A stretch of 64,000 nt of DNA from Psychroserpens ponticola (GTDB lineage: Bacteria; Bacteroidota; Bacteroidia; Flavobacteriales; Flavobacteriaceae): assembly GCF_023556315.2 (NCBI RefSeq), contig NZ_CP116221.1:3548001-3612000 (forward strand), read 5' to 3'. The translations under genes and the position numbers were made by a program. Below, piece after piece: positions 9,015 through 18,497 of this stretch; the stretch's first letter is position 1, and every line of letters starts with the position of its first letter. The notes beneath the pieces were generated by a model, which did not search any database, had not been told where the DNA came from, and was given only the letters and a program-made list of their open reading frames with translations.

Positions 9015-11408
9015 TCACCTTACAATTAGTAATTTTAGTATTTTGGTTTCAAACGAATCTAAATCAGAAATAAAAATAAGGTATACTCCTGTAGCTACTA
9101 CATTATTTGCTAAGTTTTTTCCATTCCATATAGCAGTACCACCATCAATAGCAAAATTATAATTAGCTTTAGATGATCTTTTATTGACTGTTGATTGTGC
9201 TTCAGCAACTAGGTTCCCTTCAATATCTGTTATTTTAATATTTACATTTTCAGTAAGATTAGAAATTTTAACGCCTTTATTAATATCATTTAAGTTGTTT
9301 GAACCTAAAATATTATATTCTGGTCTTACTGGATTTGGGTACACAAAAGCTTGGTCTAAACTTTCTTCTGTCTTTGTTCCTCCAGATGAAAAAGATACCA
9401 TTCCTTTAGATGTAGCTATATAAACTCGCCCTGTTTCAGAATCAATTGAGACATCATTAATTGTATTTACTGGTAATGGAGAATTATTAGTTGTAAAATG
9501 AAATATGGTTTCTTGACCATCAGGTGAAAAATAAAAAAGTCCTGAACCAGCAGTACCAACCCATTTATTATTAGATCCATCTACAGTTATTGCAGTAATA
9601 AGCTGGCTAGAAAGTAATTCTTTTGGAATTCCTTCCTCTAAGATCACTATATTATTAACATTTGGATTACTAAAGAAATTTGGTGGACTAAATAATATTC
9701 TTAACCCTTTTTCTGTCCCAATCCAAAGCTGCCCATTATTATCAAAAGCAAGAGATCTAACATTAGGAGAAGGAAAATTTTCAGCCTCACCTGATGCAAA
9801 ACTCAATTGACTACTATCTTCATTAAAACCAACTAGTCCAAATGAAAATGTACCTGTAAAAACTGATTTTTGATCGTTTACAACAATTGAAGTGAAACCA
9901 AGGTTGCTGTTTGATGGAGGTACTGGAATTATTGGCGTAAAATCATATGAAGTCCATACTCCATTTTCAAATTTGTTTAAGGGTTTCGGAACACGTCCAT
10001 TCATAACCCATAGCGCACCATTTCTATCAAATACACTTGCTGTTGTAAGCTTAAAATCACCAGCAAAAGGTATAAGTGTACTATTATTTTGATTGTACAA
10101 CATTACTGGAACTTCATCAAGTATTTCTAATAAACCAGAAGAATATGAGCTTATAAAAACCTGATTGGTATTAAAAGGGTTTACAGAAATATCTGATAAA
10201 AATACTGGATTTGGAATTACAGCCAAAATACTATCATAAGGAGTATTAATCCATTCATTGTTTTTAAAGTGACTAATACCAGATCTTCTCGTAGCTCCAG
10301 AAGTATTAAATGTTCTGGAATAACCTCCAAAAACAGCCCAAATTTCATTTGGTGGTGTCTCAATTGAAAACACACTATTTTTTAAAGGACCATCAGGATG
10401 AATTTCTTCATAATTTGTTGGGTCATTAAAGCTAGCCTTAAGGACACCATAACCCGGTTTCCCTAAAGAAACAAGACCATTTGTACCTATAAATAATTCA
10501 TCTTGATCATTTATAGTTGCCGCTGTAAACACTGTATCAAAAACGGTATTAGTTGTAGCTGTAGCTAGGCTATTAAAATCACTGTCGTATACATATACAG
10601 TTTCAGGAGTTGTAACAATTAAATCAGAATTTACCGTTCTAATATCAACTGGAATTTCAGGATATGTGAATAATTGGTTTAGATTATCACTAACAAGTCT
10701 ATAAATAATACCATTATCCCTAATACTATATAACTTGTCATCAATCCCTTGGATCCCAATAAAATTACCACTACTTATTGTTTGCCATTCAGAAAAATTA
10801 ATAAGATTAGGGTTGAATATATCTGCTTTCTTTATTGCGCTATTATCACCACATGCTGCATAAATAAAATCTCCAAAAACAGTAGTTTGATTAACTTTAA
10901 TTTGAGTTCCACCTGATCCAATAAAATAAGTGTCTCCAAACTCTAAACGATCCAAATCGTATACTGAAATCCCAAAATCAGTTGAAATATAAACCAAACC
11001 ATTATCTTCATAAAAGTGATTAATCCTTTTAAGATTTGGCGGAATTGTTACCTTATTTAATATATCGATAACAGATATCACTTCATTATCACCAACTGAA
11101 ACAATATTTATTAATCCCGTTTCATAACCAATAAAAAGAAGATCATTACTATCACTGAAATATATGGTAGAAATCGTTTCGCCTGACAAACCATTAATTG
11201 TTGAAATTTCTTCTAGTGTATTGGTCGCATATTCAAGTGTAAATACAGCATTTTCAGAAGCAGCAAATAATAAATCTGGACTGTTTGAAAAATCCTTTAT
11301 ATTAAGATAAGAGAAATGTCCTGTCCATAGGCTAGAAAAATCTTGGGCAGAGAGCGTATTAAAAGCTAAAATAAATAAGCTGAAAATGATAGTAAAATAA
11401 CGCTTCAT
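9015..11408 (-). CDS. porZ: PorZ-like T9SS beta-propeller protein with C-terminal sorting-type domain
   Basis: A 797-residue exported protein. The ATG at 11406-11408 begins a clean signal peptide (MKRYFTIIFSLFILAF, cleaved before QDFSSLW); the TTG at 11450 adds an unlikely leader. The body is made of two seven-bladed-propeller-like regions of two-component-regulator-propeller type (NGQLWIGTEKGL, NNKWVGTAGSGLFYF, TGRVYIATSKGMVSF), followed by a T9SS type A-like C-terminal domain (AFVYPNPVRPEYN ... KLLIVR). Propellers plus a retained C-terminal domain, length near 790, and the LWxGHFSY opening match PorZ, the surface component of the T9SS attachment complex in Porphyromonas gingivalis. Assignment is by architecture; another propeller cargo is possible. 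It heads an operon with recO. Confidence 0.72.
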   Translation of the reverse strand: MKRYFTIIFSLFILAFNTLSAQDFSSLWTGHFSYLNIKDFSNSPDLLFAASENAVFTLEYATNTLEEISTINGLSGETISTIYFSDSNDLLFIGYETGLINIVSVGDNEVISVIDILNKVTIPPNLKRINHFYEDNGLVYISTDFGISVYDLDRLEFGDTYFIGSGGTQIKVNQTTVFGDFIYAACGDNSAIKKADIFNPNLINFSEWQTISSGNFIGIQGIDDKLYSIRDNGIIYRLVSDNLNQLFTYPEIPVDIRTVNSDLIVTTPETVYVYDSDFNSLATATTNTVFDTVFTAATINDQDELFIGTNGLVSLGKPGYGVLKASFNDPTNYEEIHPDGPLKNSVFSIETPPNEIWAVFGGYSRTFNTSGATRRSGISHFKNNEWINTPYDSILAVIPNPVFLSDISVNPFNTNQVFISSYSSGLLEILDEVPVMLYNQNNSTLIPFAGDFKLTTASVFDRNGALWVMNGRVPKPLNKFENGVWTSYDFTPIIPVPPSNSNLGFTSIVVNDQKSVFTGTFSFGLVGFNEDSSQLSFASGEAENFPSPNVRSLAFDNNGQLWIGTEKGLRILFSPPNFFSNPNVNNIVILEEGIPKELLSSQLITAITVDGSNNKWVGTAGSGLFYFSPDGQETIFHFTTNNSPLPVNTINDVSIDSETGRVYIATSKGMVSFSSGGTKTEESLDQAFVYPNPVRPEYNILGSNNLNDINKGVKISNLTENVNIKITDIEGNLVAEAQSTVNKRSSKANYNFAIDGGTAIWNGKNLANNVVATGVYLIFISDLDSFETKILKLLIVR

Positions 11409-11488
11409 GTAAATAAATTTGTCATAATCAATAAAAACCAAAAATACCATTATTTATTGTATTTTTGACTCTAATTTTTAGTGTAAAA

Positions 11489-12916
11489 ATGCTATTTAGT
11501 AGTCCTATATTTTTATTCTTATTCCTTCCTATTGTTCTTTTAGTATACTTTTTAGCACCTAAAAAGATAAAAAATTCTATTCTTTTATTATCTAGTTTGG
11601 TATTCTATACTTGGGGAGAACAAGAACTTGTAATATTAATAATCTTATCTGCTTTAGTAGATTATTCTTGCGGACTAATTATTAGTATTGGCAAACGGAA
11701 ACTGGGTTTAATTCTATCTATCCTATTCAATTTAGGGATTCTATTTTATTTTAAGTATTCAAATTTTATATATACAAACTTAGCTACTTTATTAGAATCT
11801 TACGACTTCACTTCAGCTAACGCACAGTATTTTGCTAATATAGTTTTACCAATTGGAATTAGTTTTTACACATTTCAAACCATGTCTTACACAATAGATG
11901 TTTACAAAGGAAAAGTAAAAGCAAATAAGAACTTTATAGATTTTGCTACGTATGTAACTCTTTTCCCTCAGTTAATTGCTGGACCAATTGTAAGATACTC
12001 ACATATTGAATTAGAATTGAAAAATAGAGACGTTTCACTAACAAATTTTTCAATTGGTGTTGAAAGATTCATTATTGGTCTTGCTAAAAAAGTAATTATT
12101 GCTAACAACTGCGCCATACTTGTTGATGGTATTTTCAATCTTCCTGTGACAGAAATGTCATCTTTAATAGGTTGGATTGGCATTTTTGCATTTGGAATTC
12201 AAATTTATTATGACTTTTCTGGGTATTCAGATATGGCAATTGGTTTAGGAAAAATGTTAGGTTTTAATTTTCCTGAGAATTTTAATTATCCTTATACTGC
12301 AAAATCTATTCAAGAATTTTGGACGCGTTGGCACATCACTTTATCAACTTGGTTTAGAGACTATGTTTATATTCCTTTGGGATTAAGGTCTAGCTCTAAA
12401 AAATATAGGATGCTAATATTAATGCTAGTTTTCTTTTTAACTGGATTTTGGCATGGAGCAAATTGGAACTTTATTGTTTGGGGATTATTGCATGGTATAT
12501 TCATTATCTTCGAAAAACTAGGTCTAACAAAAACACTTAAAAAAGTTCATGTTTTATTAACAAACTTCTATACTATTTTTGTTGTATTTGTTACGTTTCC
12601 TTTTTTTAGATGTGATGATTTGGGTGAGGCTTTACGCTATATTCAAAATTTATTTACATTTTCAAACCCAACGAACTATGACTATCTTAATTTCTATTTA
12701 TCAAAAGAGATAGCTTTTATTTTATGTATAGGAACATTGTTTTCTATACCACTTTACCTAAATATTAGCAGATTTATAAAATCAAAGAATTTAAGTGTCA
12801 GTAAATTGAACACTTTAGGCTATCTCAAAAGTATAGGTTTGTTTCTTTTACTGTTGTTAAATTACATGTACATCTCGAAAGGCAATTATAATCCATTTAT
12901 ATATTTTAATTTCTAA
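11489..12916 (+). CDS. MBOAT-family membrane O-acyltransferase (AlgI-like)
   Basis: A 475-residue polytopic membrane protein. The ATG at 11489 gives the classic AlgI/PatA opening MLFSSPIFLFLFLPIVLLVY; a TTG at 11465 is less likely. Key blocks: QTMSYTIDVYKG, FPQLIAGPIVRY, a re-entrant FWTRWHITLSTWFRDYVYIPLG near residue 280, and GFWHGANWNF near residue 320, which carries the invariant MBOAT His. Family members pass acetyl groups across the inner membrane to an extracytoplasmic partner that esterifies a polysaccharide. The partner is almost certainly the SGNH-like protein that begins two bases after this stop codon. No polysaccharide biosynthesis genes are beside it, so the acceptor glycan is unknown. 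Confidence 0.9.
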   Translation: MLFSSPIFLFLFLPIVLLVYFLAPKKIKNSILLLSSLVFYTWGEQELVILIILSALVDYSCGLIISIGKRKLGLILSILFNLGILFYFKYSNFIYTNLATLLESYDFTSANAQYFANIVLPIGISFYTFQTMSYTIDVYKGKVKANKNFIDFATYVTLFPQLIAGPIVRYSHIELELKNRDVSLTNFSIGVERFIIGLAKKVIIANNCAILVDGIFNLPVTEMSSLIGWIGIFAFGIQIYYDFSGYSDMAIGLGKMLGFNFPENFNYPYTAKSIQEFWTRWHITLSTWFRDYVYIPLGLRSSSKKYRMLILMLVFFLTGFWHGANWNFIVWGLLHGIFIIFEKLGLTKTLKKVHVLLTNFYTIFVVFVTFPFFRCDDLGEALRYIQNLFTFSNPTNYDYLNFYLSKEIAFILCIGTLFSIPLYLNISRFIKSKNLSVSKLNTLGYLKSIGLFLLLLLNYMYISKGNYNPFIYFNF

Positions 12917-12918
12917 GA

Positions 12919-14010
12919 ATGAATAGCAATCAAAATATAGGATCAAAAAGGTTTATTGTATTAGGATTTATACTATTATTAATAATCCCTAATGTACTTA
13001 TGTTAACAGATTTAGAAGATCAATCTGAATTCTCTATGCTTACAAAATACCCAGAAATAGATATAGAAAATCCCAGAGGGAATGTTACTAAACTCAAAAA
13101 ATATTATTTAACTCATTTTGGACTTAAACCTACTTTGGTTAACACTTATTTAGACTTTAAAACTAATACGCTAAATGAAAACCCGATACAAAATAGGGTT
13201 GTTAAAGGCATCGATGATTGGTATTTTTTAGGGAACGAACACAATCGAGTATTAGACAATACATTTGGTATCCATAAATATTCTGATATTGATTTGTTTG
13301 TTATGAAACAAAATCTATTAGAATTTAACGACTATATAAAGAGTTTAAATATTGAATTGTATTTTGTAATTGTTCCTAATAAGAACACTGTATATCAAGA
13401 GAAACTTCCCTACAAAGTAAATCAGCGAGATACACCTATCACTCAGTTTTTATCAACTATTGATGATTCTGATGATTTAAATATTTTAGATTTGAGACCT
13501 GTGTTATTAAATTCTAAAAATGAATCAACATTATTATATCATAAAACGGATACACATTGGAATGATATTGGTGCTCATTTAGGTTATGAGTATGTTATAA
13601 CGTCAATATCAAAAAACATTAACAATTTAAATGTTGTACCTCTTTCAGAATTTAAATCAATAGATACTGTGCGTCAAGGTGATATTACTAGAATGATTAA
13701 TATCTATGATAAAGAATCTATTACATCATACACTAAACCAAATAACTCGGTTGTAATTAACGAAAAAAACACGTATCAGTATAAAAAATTCAAAAACAGC
13801 AACAAAAATTCGAAGCTACTTATGTTTAGGGATTCCTTTGCAATAAATTGGTTTGATTATTTTAATGAATCCTTTGGTGAGACTTTATACCTTAGATACA
13901 CTAACATTAGTAAATCTCAAATAACTGAAGAACAACCAGACATCGTTATTTTAGAAGTCGCAGAACGAAACTTTGATATCCTTTTAAAAGAAATGAAGCT
14001 ATCTCAATAA
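12919..14010 (+). CDS. AlgX/AlgJ-like SGNH-type acetyltransferase partner
   Basis: A 363-residue protein with one N-terminal membrane segment (about residues 10-30) and an extracytoplasmic SGNH-hydrolase-like domain. The signature residues are visible: DTHW near residues 211-214 (catalytic Asp and His) and RDSF near 303-306 (the likely nucleophilic Ser). An IDDWYFLGNEHNR block near residues 95-105 is also typical of the AlgX-related family. These proteins take the acyl group delivered by an MBOAT protein and transfer it to a polysaccharide hydroxyl. The gene starts two bases after the MBOAT stop, implying translational coupling. The stop codon lies within a strong terminator hairpin, so this is a two-gene operon. 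Confidence 0.85.
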   Translation: MNSNQNIGSKRFIVLGFILLLIIPNVLMLTDLEDQSEFSMLTKYPEIDIENPRGNVTKLKKYYLTHFGLKPTLVNTYLDFKTNTLNENPIQNRVVKGIDDWYFLGNEHNRVLDNTFGIHKYSDIDLFVMKQNLLEFNDYIKSLNIELYFVIVPNKNTVYQEKLPYKVNQRDTPITQFLSTIDDSDDLNILDLRPVLLNSKNESTLLYHKTDTHWNDIGAHLGYEYVITSISKNINNLNVVPLSEFKSIDTVRQGDITRMINIYDKESITSYTKPNNSVVINEKNTYQYKKFKNSNKNSKLLMFRDSFAINWFDYFNESFGETLYLRYTNISKSQITEEQPDIVILEVAERNFDILLKEMKLSQ

Positions 14011-14023
14011 GATAGCTTCATTT
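13991..14023 (+). terminator. Long perfect hairpin terminator overlapping the stop codon
   Basis: A 14-base perfect stem: AAATGAAGCTATCT (13991-14004) with AGATAGCTTCATTT (14010-14023), loop CAATA. The left arm encodes the last residues of the AlgX-like protein and the TAA spans 14008-14010. The gdhA gene ends at 14046 on the other strand, so it may act on both. Confidence 0.75.
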
Positions 14024-14045
14024 AATTTATTATCTATTGGAAATG

Positions 14046-15389
14046 TTATACGACACCTTGAGCTAACATAGCATCTGCGACTTTTACAAAACCAGCAACA
14101 TTTGCTCCCTTTACATAATCAACATAACCATCTTTTCTTGTTCCGTAAGTCACACAAGATTGATGAATATCATCCATAATTTTATGGAGTTTGGCATCTA
14201 CTTCTTCTCTAGTCCAATTCATACGCAAAGAATTTTGACTCATCTCTAATCCAGAGGTAGCAACACCACCAGCATTTGATGCTTTACCAGGAGAAAACAG
14301 TACTTTAGCATTTTGAAAAGCTTCAATGGCTTCTGGTGTAGTAGGCATATTTGCTCCTTCAGCTACAACAATAACATTATTATTAATTAATTCTTGAGCT
14401 TCGTCTCCATTTAATTCATTTTGTGTCGCACATGGTAATGCAATATCACAATTTACAGACCAAGGTCTTTTTCCTTCATGATAAGTTGCAGATGGATATT
14501 CATTAACATATTCACTAATCCTTCCACGTTTAACATTTTTAAGTTGCATTATAAATGCTAATTTATTAGCATCAATACCATCAGTATCATGAATATAACC
14601 ACCAGAATCAGACATTGTAAATACTTTTCCGCCTAATTGCGTAACTTTCTCACAAGCAAATTGAGCGACATTTCCTGAACCAGAAATGACAACTGTTTTA
14701 CCATCGATTGAATTATTATTTGCCTTTAGCATGTTCTGTGCAAAATACACGCAACCATAACCCGTTGCTTCTGGTCTAATTAAAGATCCTCCATAAGACA
14801 TGCCTTTACCAGTTAAAATTCCGGTAAATTCATTTTGCAACCTTTTGTATTGACCAAACATATATCCTATCTCTCTACCACCTACACCAATATCTCCAGC
14901 TGGTACATCTGTATTTGCACCAATATGTCTAAACAATTCTGTCATAAATGATTGACAAAAACGCATCACTTCATTATCACTTTTTCCTTTTGGATTAAAG
15001 TCAGAACCACCTTTTCCTCCACCCATTGGGAGCGTTGTTAAGGAATTTTTGAACACTTGCTCAAATCCTAAAAATTTAAGAATACTCAAATTTACCGAAG
15101 GATGAAATCGCAAACCACCTTTATATGGTCCAATAGCAGAGTTGAATTCAACTCTAAAACCTCTATTAACTTGAGTATGTCCTTGATCATCTATCCAAGG
15201 TATTCGAAAAATAATGGTGCGCTCTGGTTCTACCATGCGCTCTAATAGCATTTTTCCCTGATATTTAGGATTATCTTCAATAAAAGGAATTACTGTCTCG
15301 GCAACTTCGTGCACTGCTTGTAAGAATTCGGTTTCATGACCGTTTTTTTCTGTAACAAGACTTAAAAAAGCTTCAATTTTATCTTTCAT
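14046..15389 (-). CDS. gdhA: NADP-type glutamate dehydrogenase
   Basis: A 447-residue hexameric-type glutamate dehydrogenase that interconverts 2-oxoglutarate plus ammonia and glutamate. Visible blocks are the substrate-site GGLRFHPSVN, the catalytic-lysine GGGKGGSDFNPKGKSD, PAGDIGVGGREIGYMFGQYK, a nucleotide-binding VVISGSGNVAQFACEK Rossmann loop near residue 240, and ALPCATQNELN. Length and the GSGNVAQ loop fit the bacterial NADP(H) class (GdhA) rather than the short NAD enzyme. It is transcribed alone from a likely promoter with TATATTTG at 15429-15436 (minus strand), giving a leader of about 35 bases. Confidence 0.95.
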   Translation of the reverse strand: MKDKIEAFLSLVTEKNGHETEFLQAVHEVAETVIPFIEDNPKYQGKMLLERMVEPERTIIFRIPWIDDQGHTQVNRGFRVEFNSAIGPYKGGLRFHPSVNLSILKFLGFEQVFKNSLTTLPMGGGKGGSDFNPKGKSDNEVMRFCQSFMTELFRHIGANTDVPAGDIGVGGREIGYMFGQYKRLQNEFTGILTGKGMSYGGSLIRPEATGYGCVYFAQNMLKANNNSIDGKTVVISGSGNVAQFACEKVTQLGGKVFTMSDSGGYIHDTDGIDANKLAFIMQLKNVKRGRISEYVNEYPSATYHEGKRPWSVNCDIALPCATQNELNGDEAQELINNNVIVVAEGANMPTTPEAIEAFQNAKVLFSPGKASNAGGVATSGLEMSQNSLRMNWTREEVDAKLHKIMDDIHQSCVTYGTRKDGYVDYVKGANVAGFVKVADAMLAQGVV

Positions 15390-15428
15390 CTATTAAATTA
15401 TTAATAATCAATGTTGATTTTATGTCCA

Positions 15429-15436
15429 CAAATATA
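15429..15436 (-). promoter_or_regulatory. Probable -7 box of gdhA (TATATTTG)
   Basis: On the minus strand this reads TATATTTG, a full match to TAnnTTTG, 40 bases before the gdhA ATG. The -33 region has no exact TTG. Confidence 0.5.
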
Positions 15437-15539
15437 CATTATCTTTAAAATTAACATGTTATTTTTTTGATATTCTCAGTGTAAGATTGACAAAACAATT
15501 ATAATCTAATCTAAAAATGACAAGAGGAACTACTTTTGT

Positions 15540-15569
15540 TTGGTAGTTAGGTCAGTTTTTATATATTTG
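15540..15569 (+). promoter_or_regulatory. Bacteroidota promoter TTG-N19-TATATTTG
   Basis: TTG at 15540-15542, a 19-base spacer, then TATATTTG at 15562-15569: an exact match to the flavobacterial -33/-7 consensus. Transcription should begin about 15575, leaving a 25-30 base leader before the ATG at 15602. Confidence 0.75.
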
Positions 15570-15601
15570 TTAACAAATATGCCCTTGGTAATTTATATCC
15601 T

Positions 15602-16417
15602 ATGACGCTTAATTTTAAACAATTAACAATTGTATTCATTTTAATAATGGGTATCAATGAAGTGTATGCTCAACTTGGCTTTTCACATGAAATAGGTGTA
15701 ATAGCTGGTCCTGTAGCCTTTCAATCAGATTTTGGAGTACGTAGCGATTTTGAAACAAACGCTGGTAATACTGGTATTGGAATTGGAATAGTTCACTATA
15801 TTAATTTTGCTTACAGAGCAGATTGTAACTGTTATTCTACAGACACATTTTTTAATGATCACTTTAAACTTAGAAATGAAATTTCTTGGAATAAAACCAA
15901 GCTGAATCATTTTGGAGAGTGGGTTGATCGTGCTTCAACTAATATAAATTATGCGCCTTTATTACATCATACTGGTACTGCAAATAATTTTGATATTGGT
16001 ACGCAAATAGAATTTTTCCCTAAAAGTATTCGATCGTTTCAAGCGTTTGGTTATTCTTTTGCTCCTTTTGTAAGTTTAGGTGTGCATTTTACGTCTTACA
16101 ATCCTTCTGTAGAAACTAATTTTATTGATAGTAACATCAATAATCAAAATAATTTTTTCCAAGGCTGGGTAGATGCTACAAATCCTAACTTTAATGAAGA
16201 TCCATTTTTATTTGATGGTAGCGGCACAGCTTGGTCAGTAGTTGGAAGTCTTGGTACACGTTACAAATTAACTGTATTATCTGATTTAATGGTAGATTTA
16301 AGATGGCAGTATTTTTTTAATGACAAAGTTGATGGTTTAGATCATAATTTAAAATCGAACAAAGCTAACGATTGGTTAGTATGGTTGAATTTTGGATACA
16401 TTTACTATTTAGATTAA
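15602..16417 (+). CDS. Exported outer-membrane-like protein, THC0290_0291 family
   Basis: A 271-residue protein with a signal peptide of about 24 residues (cleaved near VYAQLG) and a barrel-like C-terminal half that ends in WLNFGYIYYLD. The text EIGVIAGPVAFQSDFG, with NAGNTGIGIGIVHYINF, resembles a widespread flavobacterial family of unknown function (named THC0290_0291 after Flavobacterium psychrophilum). A conserved CNCY motif lies near residue 77. The gene has its own consensus promoter and a terminator, so it is monocistronic. Outer-membrane location is inferred from strand pattern; no enzymatic motif is visible. Confidence 0.7.
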   Translation: MTLNFKQLTIVFILIMGINEVYAQLGFSHEIGVIAGPVAFQSDFGVRSDFETNAGNTGIGIGIVHYINFAYRADCNCYSTDTFFNDHFKLRNEISWNKTKLNHFGEWVDRASTNINYAPLLHHTGTANNFDIGTQIEFFPKSIRSFQAFGYSFAPFVSLGVHFTSYNPSVETNFIDSNINNQNNFFQGWVDATNPNFNEDPFLFDGSGTAWSVVGSLGTRYKLTVLSDLMVDLRWQYFFNDKVDGLDHNLKSNKANDWLVWLNFGYIYYLD

Positions 16418-16437
16418 AAAAACATATAACATATAAT

Positions 16438-16470
16438 AAAAAAGACCAAGCTAAAAACTTGGTCTTTTTT
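16438..16470. terminator. Bidirectional hairpin terminator
   Basis: AAAAAAGACCAAG (16438-16450) pairs with CTTGGTCTTTTTT (16458-16470), a perfect 13-base stem between convergent genes ending at 16417 (plus) and 16494 (minus). Confidence 0.85.
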
Positions 16471-16493
16471 ATGGATAACTACTATATTATAAA

Positions 16494-17633
16494 TTACCCA
16501 ATTGCTTGTTTCAAATCTGTAATTAAATCATCTACGTCTTCTATACCAACACTCAATCTAATTAAAGAATCAATAACACCTGTTTTTTCTCTTTCTACCT
16601 TAGGAATACTTGCATGTGTCATGCTTGCTGGATGACCAGCTAAAGATTCGACACCACCTAATGATTCAGCTAAAGTAAAAACCTTTAGATTTTCTACAAT
16701 TCTTATGGCTTCTTTAAAGTTATTTCCTTTTGTAGTAAAAGATACCATTCCACCAAAATCATTCATTTGTGATTTTGCTACTTCGTGATTGGGATGAGTT
16801 TCAAAACCAGGCCAATACACATTTTCAATTTTAGGATGAATAGCTAAAAATTCTGCAACTAATTTACCGTTTTCACAATGACGTTGCATTCTAATATGTA
16901 AGGTTTTAATTCCACGTAATGCAAGAAAGCTATCTTGAGGACCACATACTGCTCCACTGGCATTTTGAATAAAGTACAAACGATCTGCTAAGTCTTTATC
17001 CTTTACAATTAATGCTCCCATTACTAGATCACTATGACCACCTAAATATTTCGTTGCAGAATGCATAACAATATCTGCTCCTAAATCTAATGGTTGTTGC
17101 AAATAAGGTGTAGCAAATGTATTATCAACTGCTAACAACACTTTATGCTTTTTTGCAATGGCAGAAGTTGCTTTAATATCAATAATATTCATCATTGGAT
17201 TTGTAGGTGTTTCTATCCAAATTAATTTTGTATTCTCATTGATACAATTTTCAATATTTGAAGCATTATCCATTCCTGTAAAATGAAACTTGATTCCAAA
17301 TTTCTTAAAAACACTTGTAAATAATCTGTATGAACCACCATAAAGGTCATTGGTTGAAATGACTTCATCACCAGGTTCTAATAACTTAATTACAGCATCA
17401 ATTGCAGCTAAACCAGATCCAAATGCTAATCCATAATTTCCATTTTCTATACTAGCAAAAGCATTCTCTAAAGCGTTCCTTGTTGGATTATGCGTTCTAG
17501 AATACTCATAGCCTTTATGGCCTCCAGGAGTAGATTGTGCATATGTTGATGTTTGATAAATTGGTGGCATCACACTTCCATAAGCTGGATCATGTTTTTG
17601 ACCTCCATGTATTGTTTTGGTGTTAAATTTCAT
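16494..17633 (-). CDS. metB: Cystathionine gamma-synthase / trans-sulfuration PLP enzyme
   Basis: A 379-residue Cys/Met-metabolism PLP enzyme. Typical blocks: TIHGGQ at the N-terminus, PPIYQTSTYAQ, YEYSRTHNPTR (phosphate-binding Tyr and Arg from the neighbouring subunit), AFGSGLAAIDAV, WIETPTNPMM, AVDNTFATPYLQQPL, and the Schiff-base lysine in MHSATKYLGGHSDLVMG. C-terminal VESLAGHPASMTHA is also standard. The GGHSDL variant and length fit cystathionine gamma-synthase, but cystathionine gamma-lyase cannot be separated by eye. It is a monocistronic gene with normal length. A second, longer PLP enzyme of the same superfamily lies at 23971-25815. Confidence 0.88.
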   Translation of the reverse strand: MKFNTKTIHGGQKHDPAYGSVMPPIYQTSTYAQSTPGGHKGYEYSRTHNPTRNALENAFASIENGNYGLAFGSGLAAIDAVIKLLEPGDEVISTNDLYGGSYRLFTSVFKKFGIKFHFTGMDNASNIENCINENTKLIWIETPTNPMMNIIDIKATSAIAKKHKVLLAVDNTFATPYLQQPLDLGADIVMHSATKYLGGHSDLVMGALIVKDKDLADRLYFIQNASGAVCGPQDSFLALRGIKTLHIRMQRHCENGKLVAEFLAIHPKIENVYWPGFETHPNHEVAKSQMNDFGGMVSFTTKGNNFKEAIRIVENLKVFTLAESLGGVESLAGHPASMTHASIPKVEREKTGVIDSLIRLSVGIEDVDDLITDLKQAIG

Positions 17634-17753
17634 AAGTCTAAATTTTTCGAAATGCTAAGTTTTTAAAAGCCAAAATCATTTCAATGAATTGCAACGAACA
17701 ACAAATTAAAACTTTAATTCGTTGTATTCAAATGTATGTAATACCTTTATTGA

Positions 17754-18497
17754 ATGTATAACAAAACGCACCAAATTTTGAAAAAATATTTCTTAGTATT
17801 TGTTCTTTTGAGCACTATGTTCTCATGTGAAGAAGACGTGAAAATTGATTTCTTTGAAGAAAACATTGAATCCTCTAAAGATGCAGATGTTTCTATAAAC
17901 TTTCCAAAAGCGAAAGGCAATAAAACTGTTTCAGAACTTATAAATAATACAATTCAGAATTATATAATAAGTCAAACCAACTTGAGTGAAGATTCTTTAA
18001 CCAATCTTTCAATTGAAGATGCTGTAACGCGTTTCAATACTGAATTCAAAAACTTCAAAACCGATTTTCCTGAGAGTTCACAAAAATGGGAAGCTTTTAT
18101 TGATGGTGAAGTTACTTATCGGTCTCCTCAAGTCATTAGTATCGCGATAAATTCATATTTAGATACTGGAGGAGCACATGGTAATACTAATATAAGATTC
18201 TTTAACTTCAATCCAAACACAGGTGAATTATATACTAAGAATGATTTAATTAGTAATATTGAAGGCCTTTCAAACACAATTGAAAACCAACTTAAAGAAA
18301 ACATTAAATCTGATTCAGAAGAACCTATTGAAGACTTTTTCTTCGGAAAAGATTTTCAACTTCCAGAAAGTCTTGGCTATAGTGATGAAGGTTTAATCAT
18401 TTTATATAACCCTTACGAAATTGCATCTTACTCTCAAGGTATTATAGAGTTTACAATCTCATATAATGATATCAACTCGTTCTTAAATATTAACTAA
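17754..18497 (+). CDS. DUF4163/DUF3298 (RsiV-like) lipoprotein
   Basis: A 247-residue lipoprotein: the hydrophobic leader ends in FSC with the acylated Cys at residue 25, followed by acidic EEDVKIDF. The mature part has the DUF4163 then DUF3298 order seen in RsiV and PdaC relatives (YLDTGGAHGNTNIRFFNFNPNTGELYTKNDLI is the DUF3298 signature). In Gram-positive bacteria RsiV binds lysozyme. The function in flavobacteria is unknown. It is not next to a sigma factor here. It converges on the antiporter gene with a 4-base overlap of coding ends (18494-18497). Confidence 0.8.
   Translation: MYNKTHQILKKYFLVFVLLSTMFSCEEDVKIDFFEENIESSKDADVSINFPKAKGNKTVSELINNTIQNYIISQTNLSEDSLTNLSIEDAVTRFNTEFKNFKTDFPESSQKWEAFIDGEVTYRSPQVISIAINSYLDTGGAHGNTNIRFFNFNPNTGELYTKNDLISNIEGLSNTIENQLKENIKSDSEEPIEDFFFGKDFQLPESLGYSDEGLIILYNPYEIASYSQGIIEFTISYNDINSFLNIN

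Noticed and set aside
18494-18497. Coding overlap as a sign of a frameshift or truncation
   Set aside because: The genes are convergent and both end with normal family C-termini; a 4-base overlap of stops is ordinary. The same holds for the overlaps at 21074-21082 and 29167-29186.
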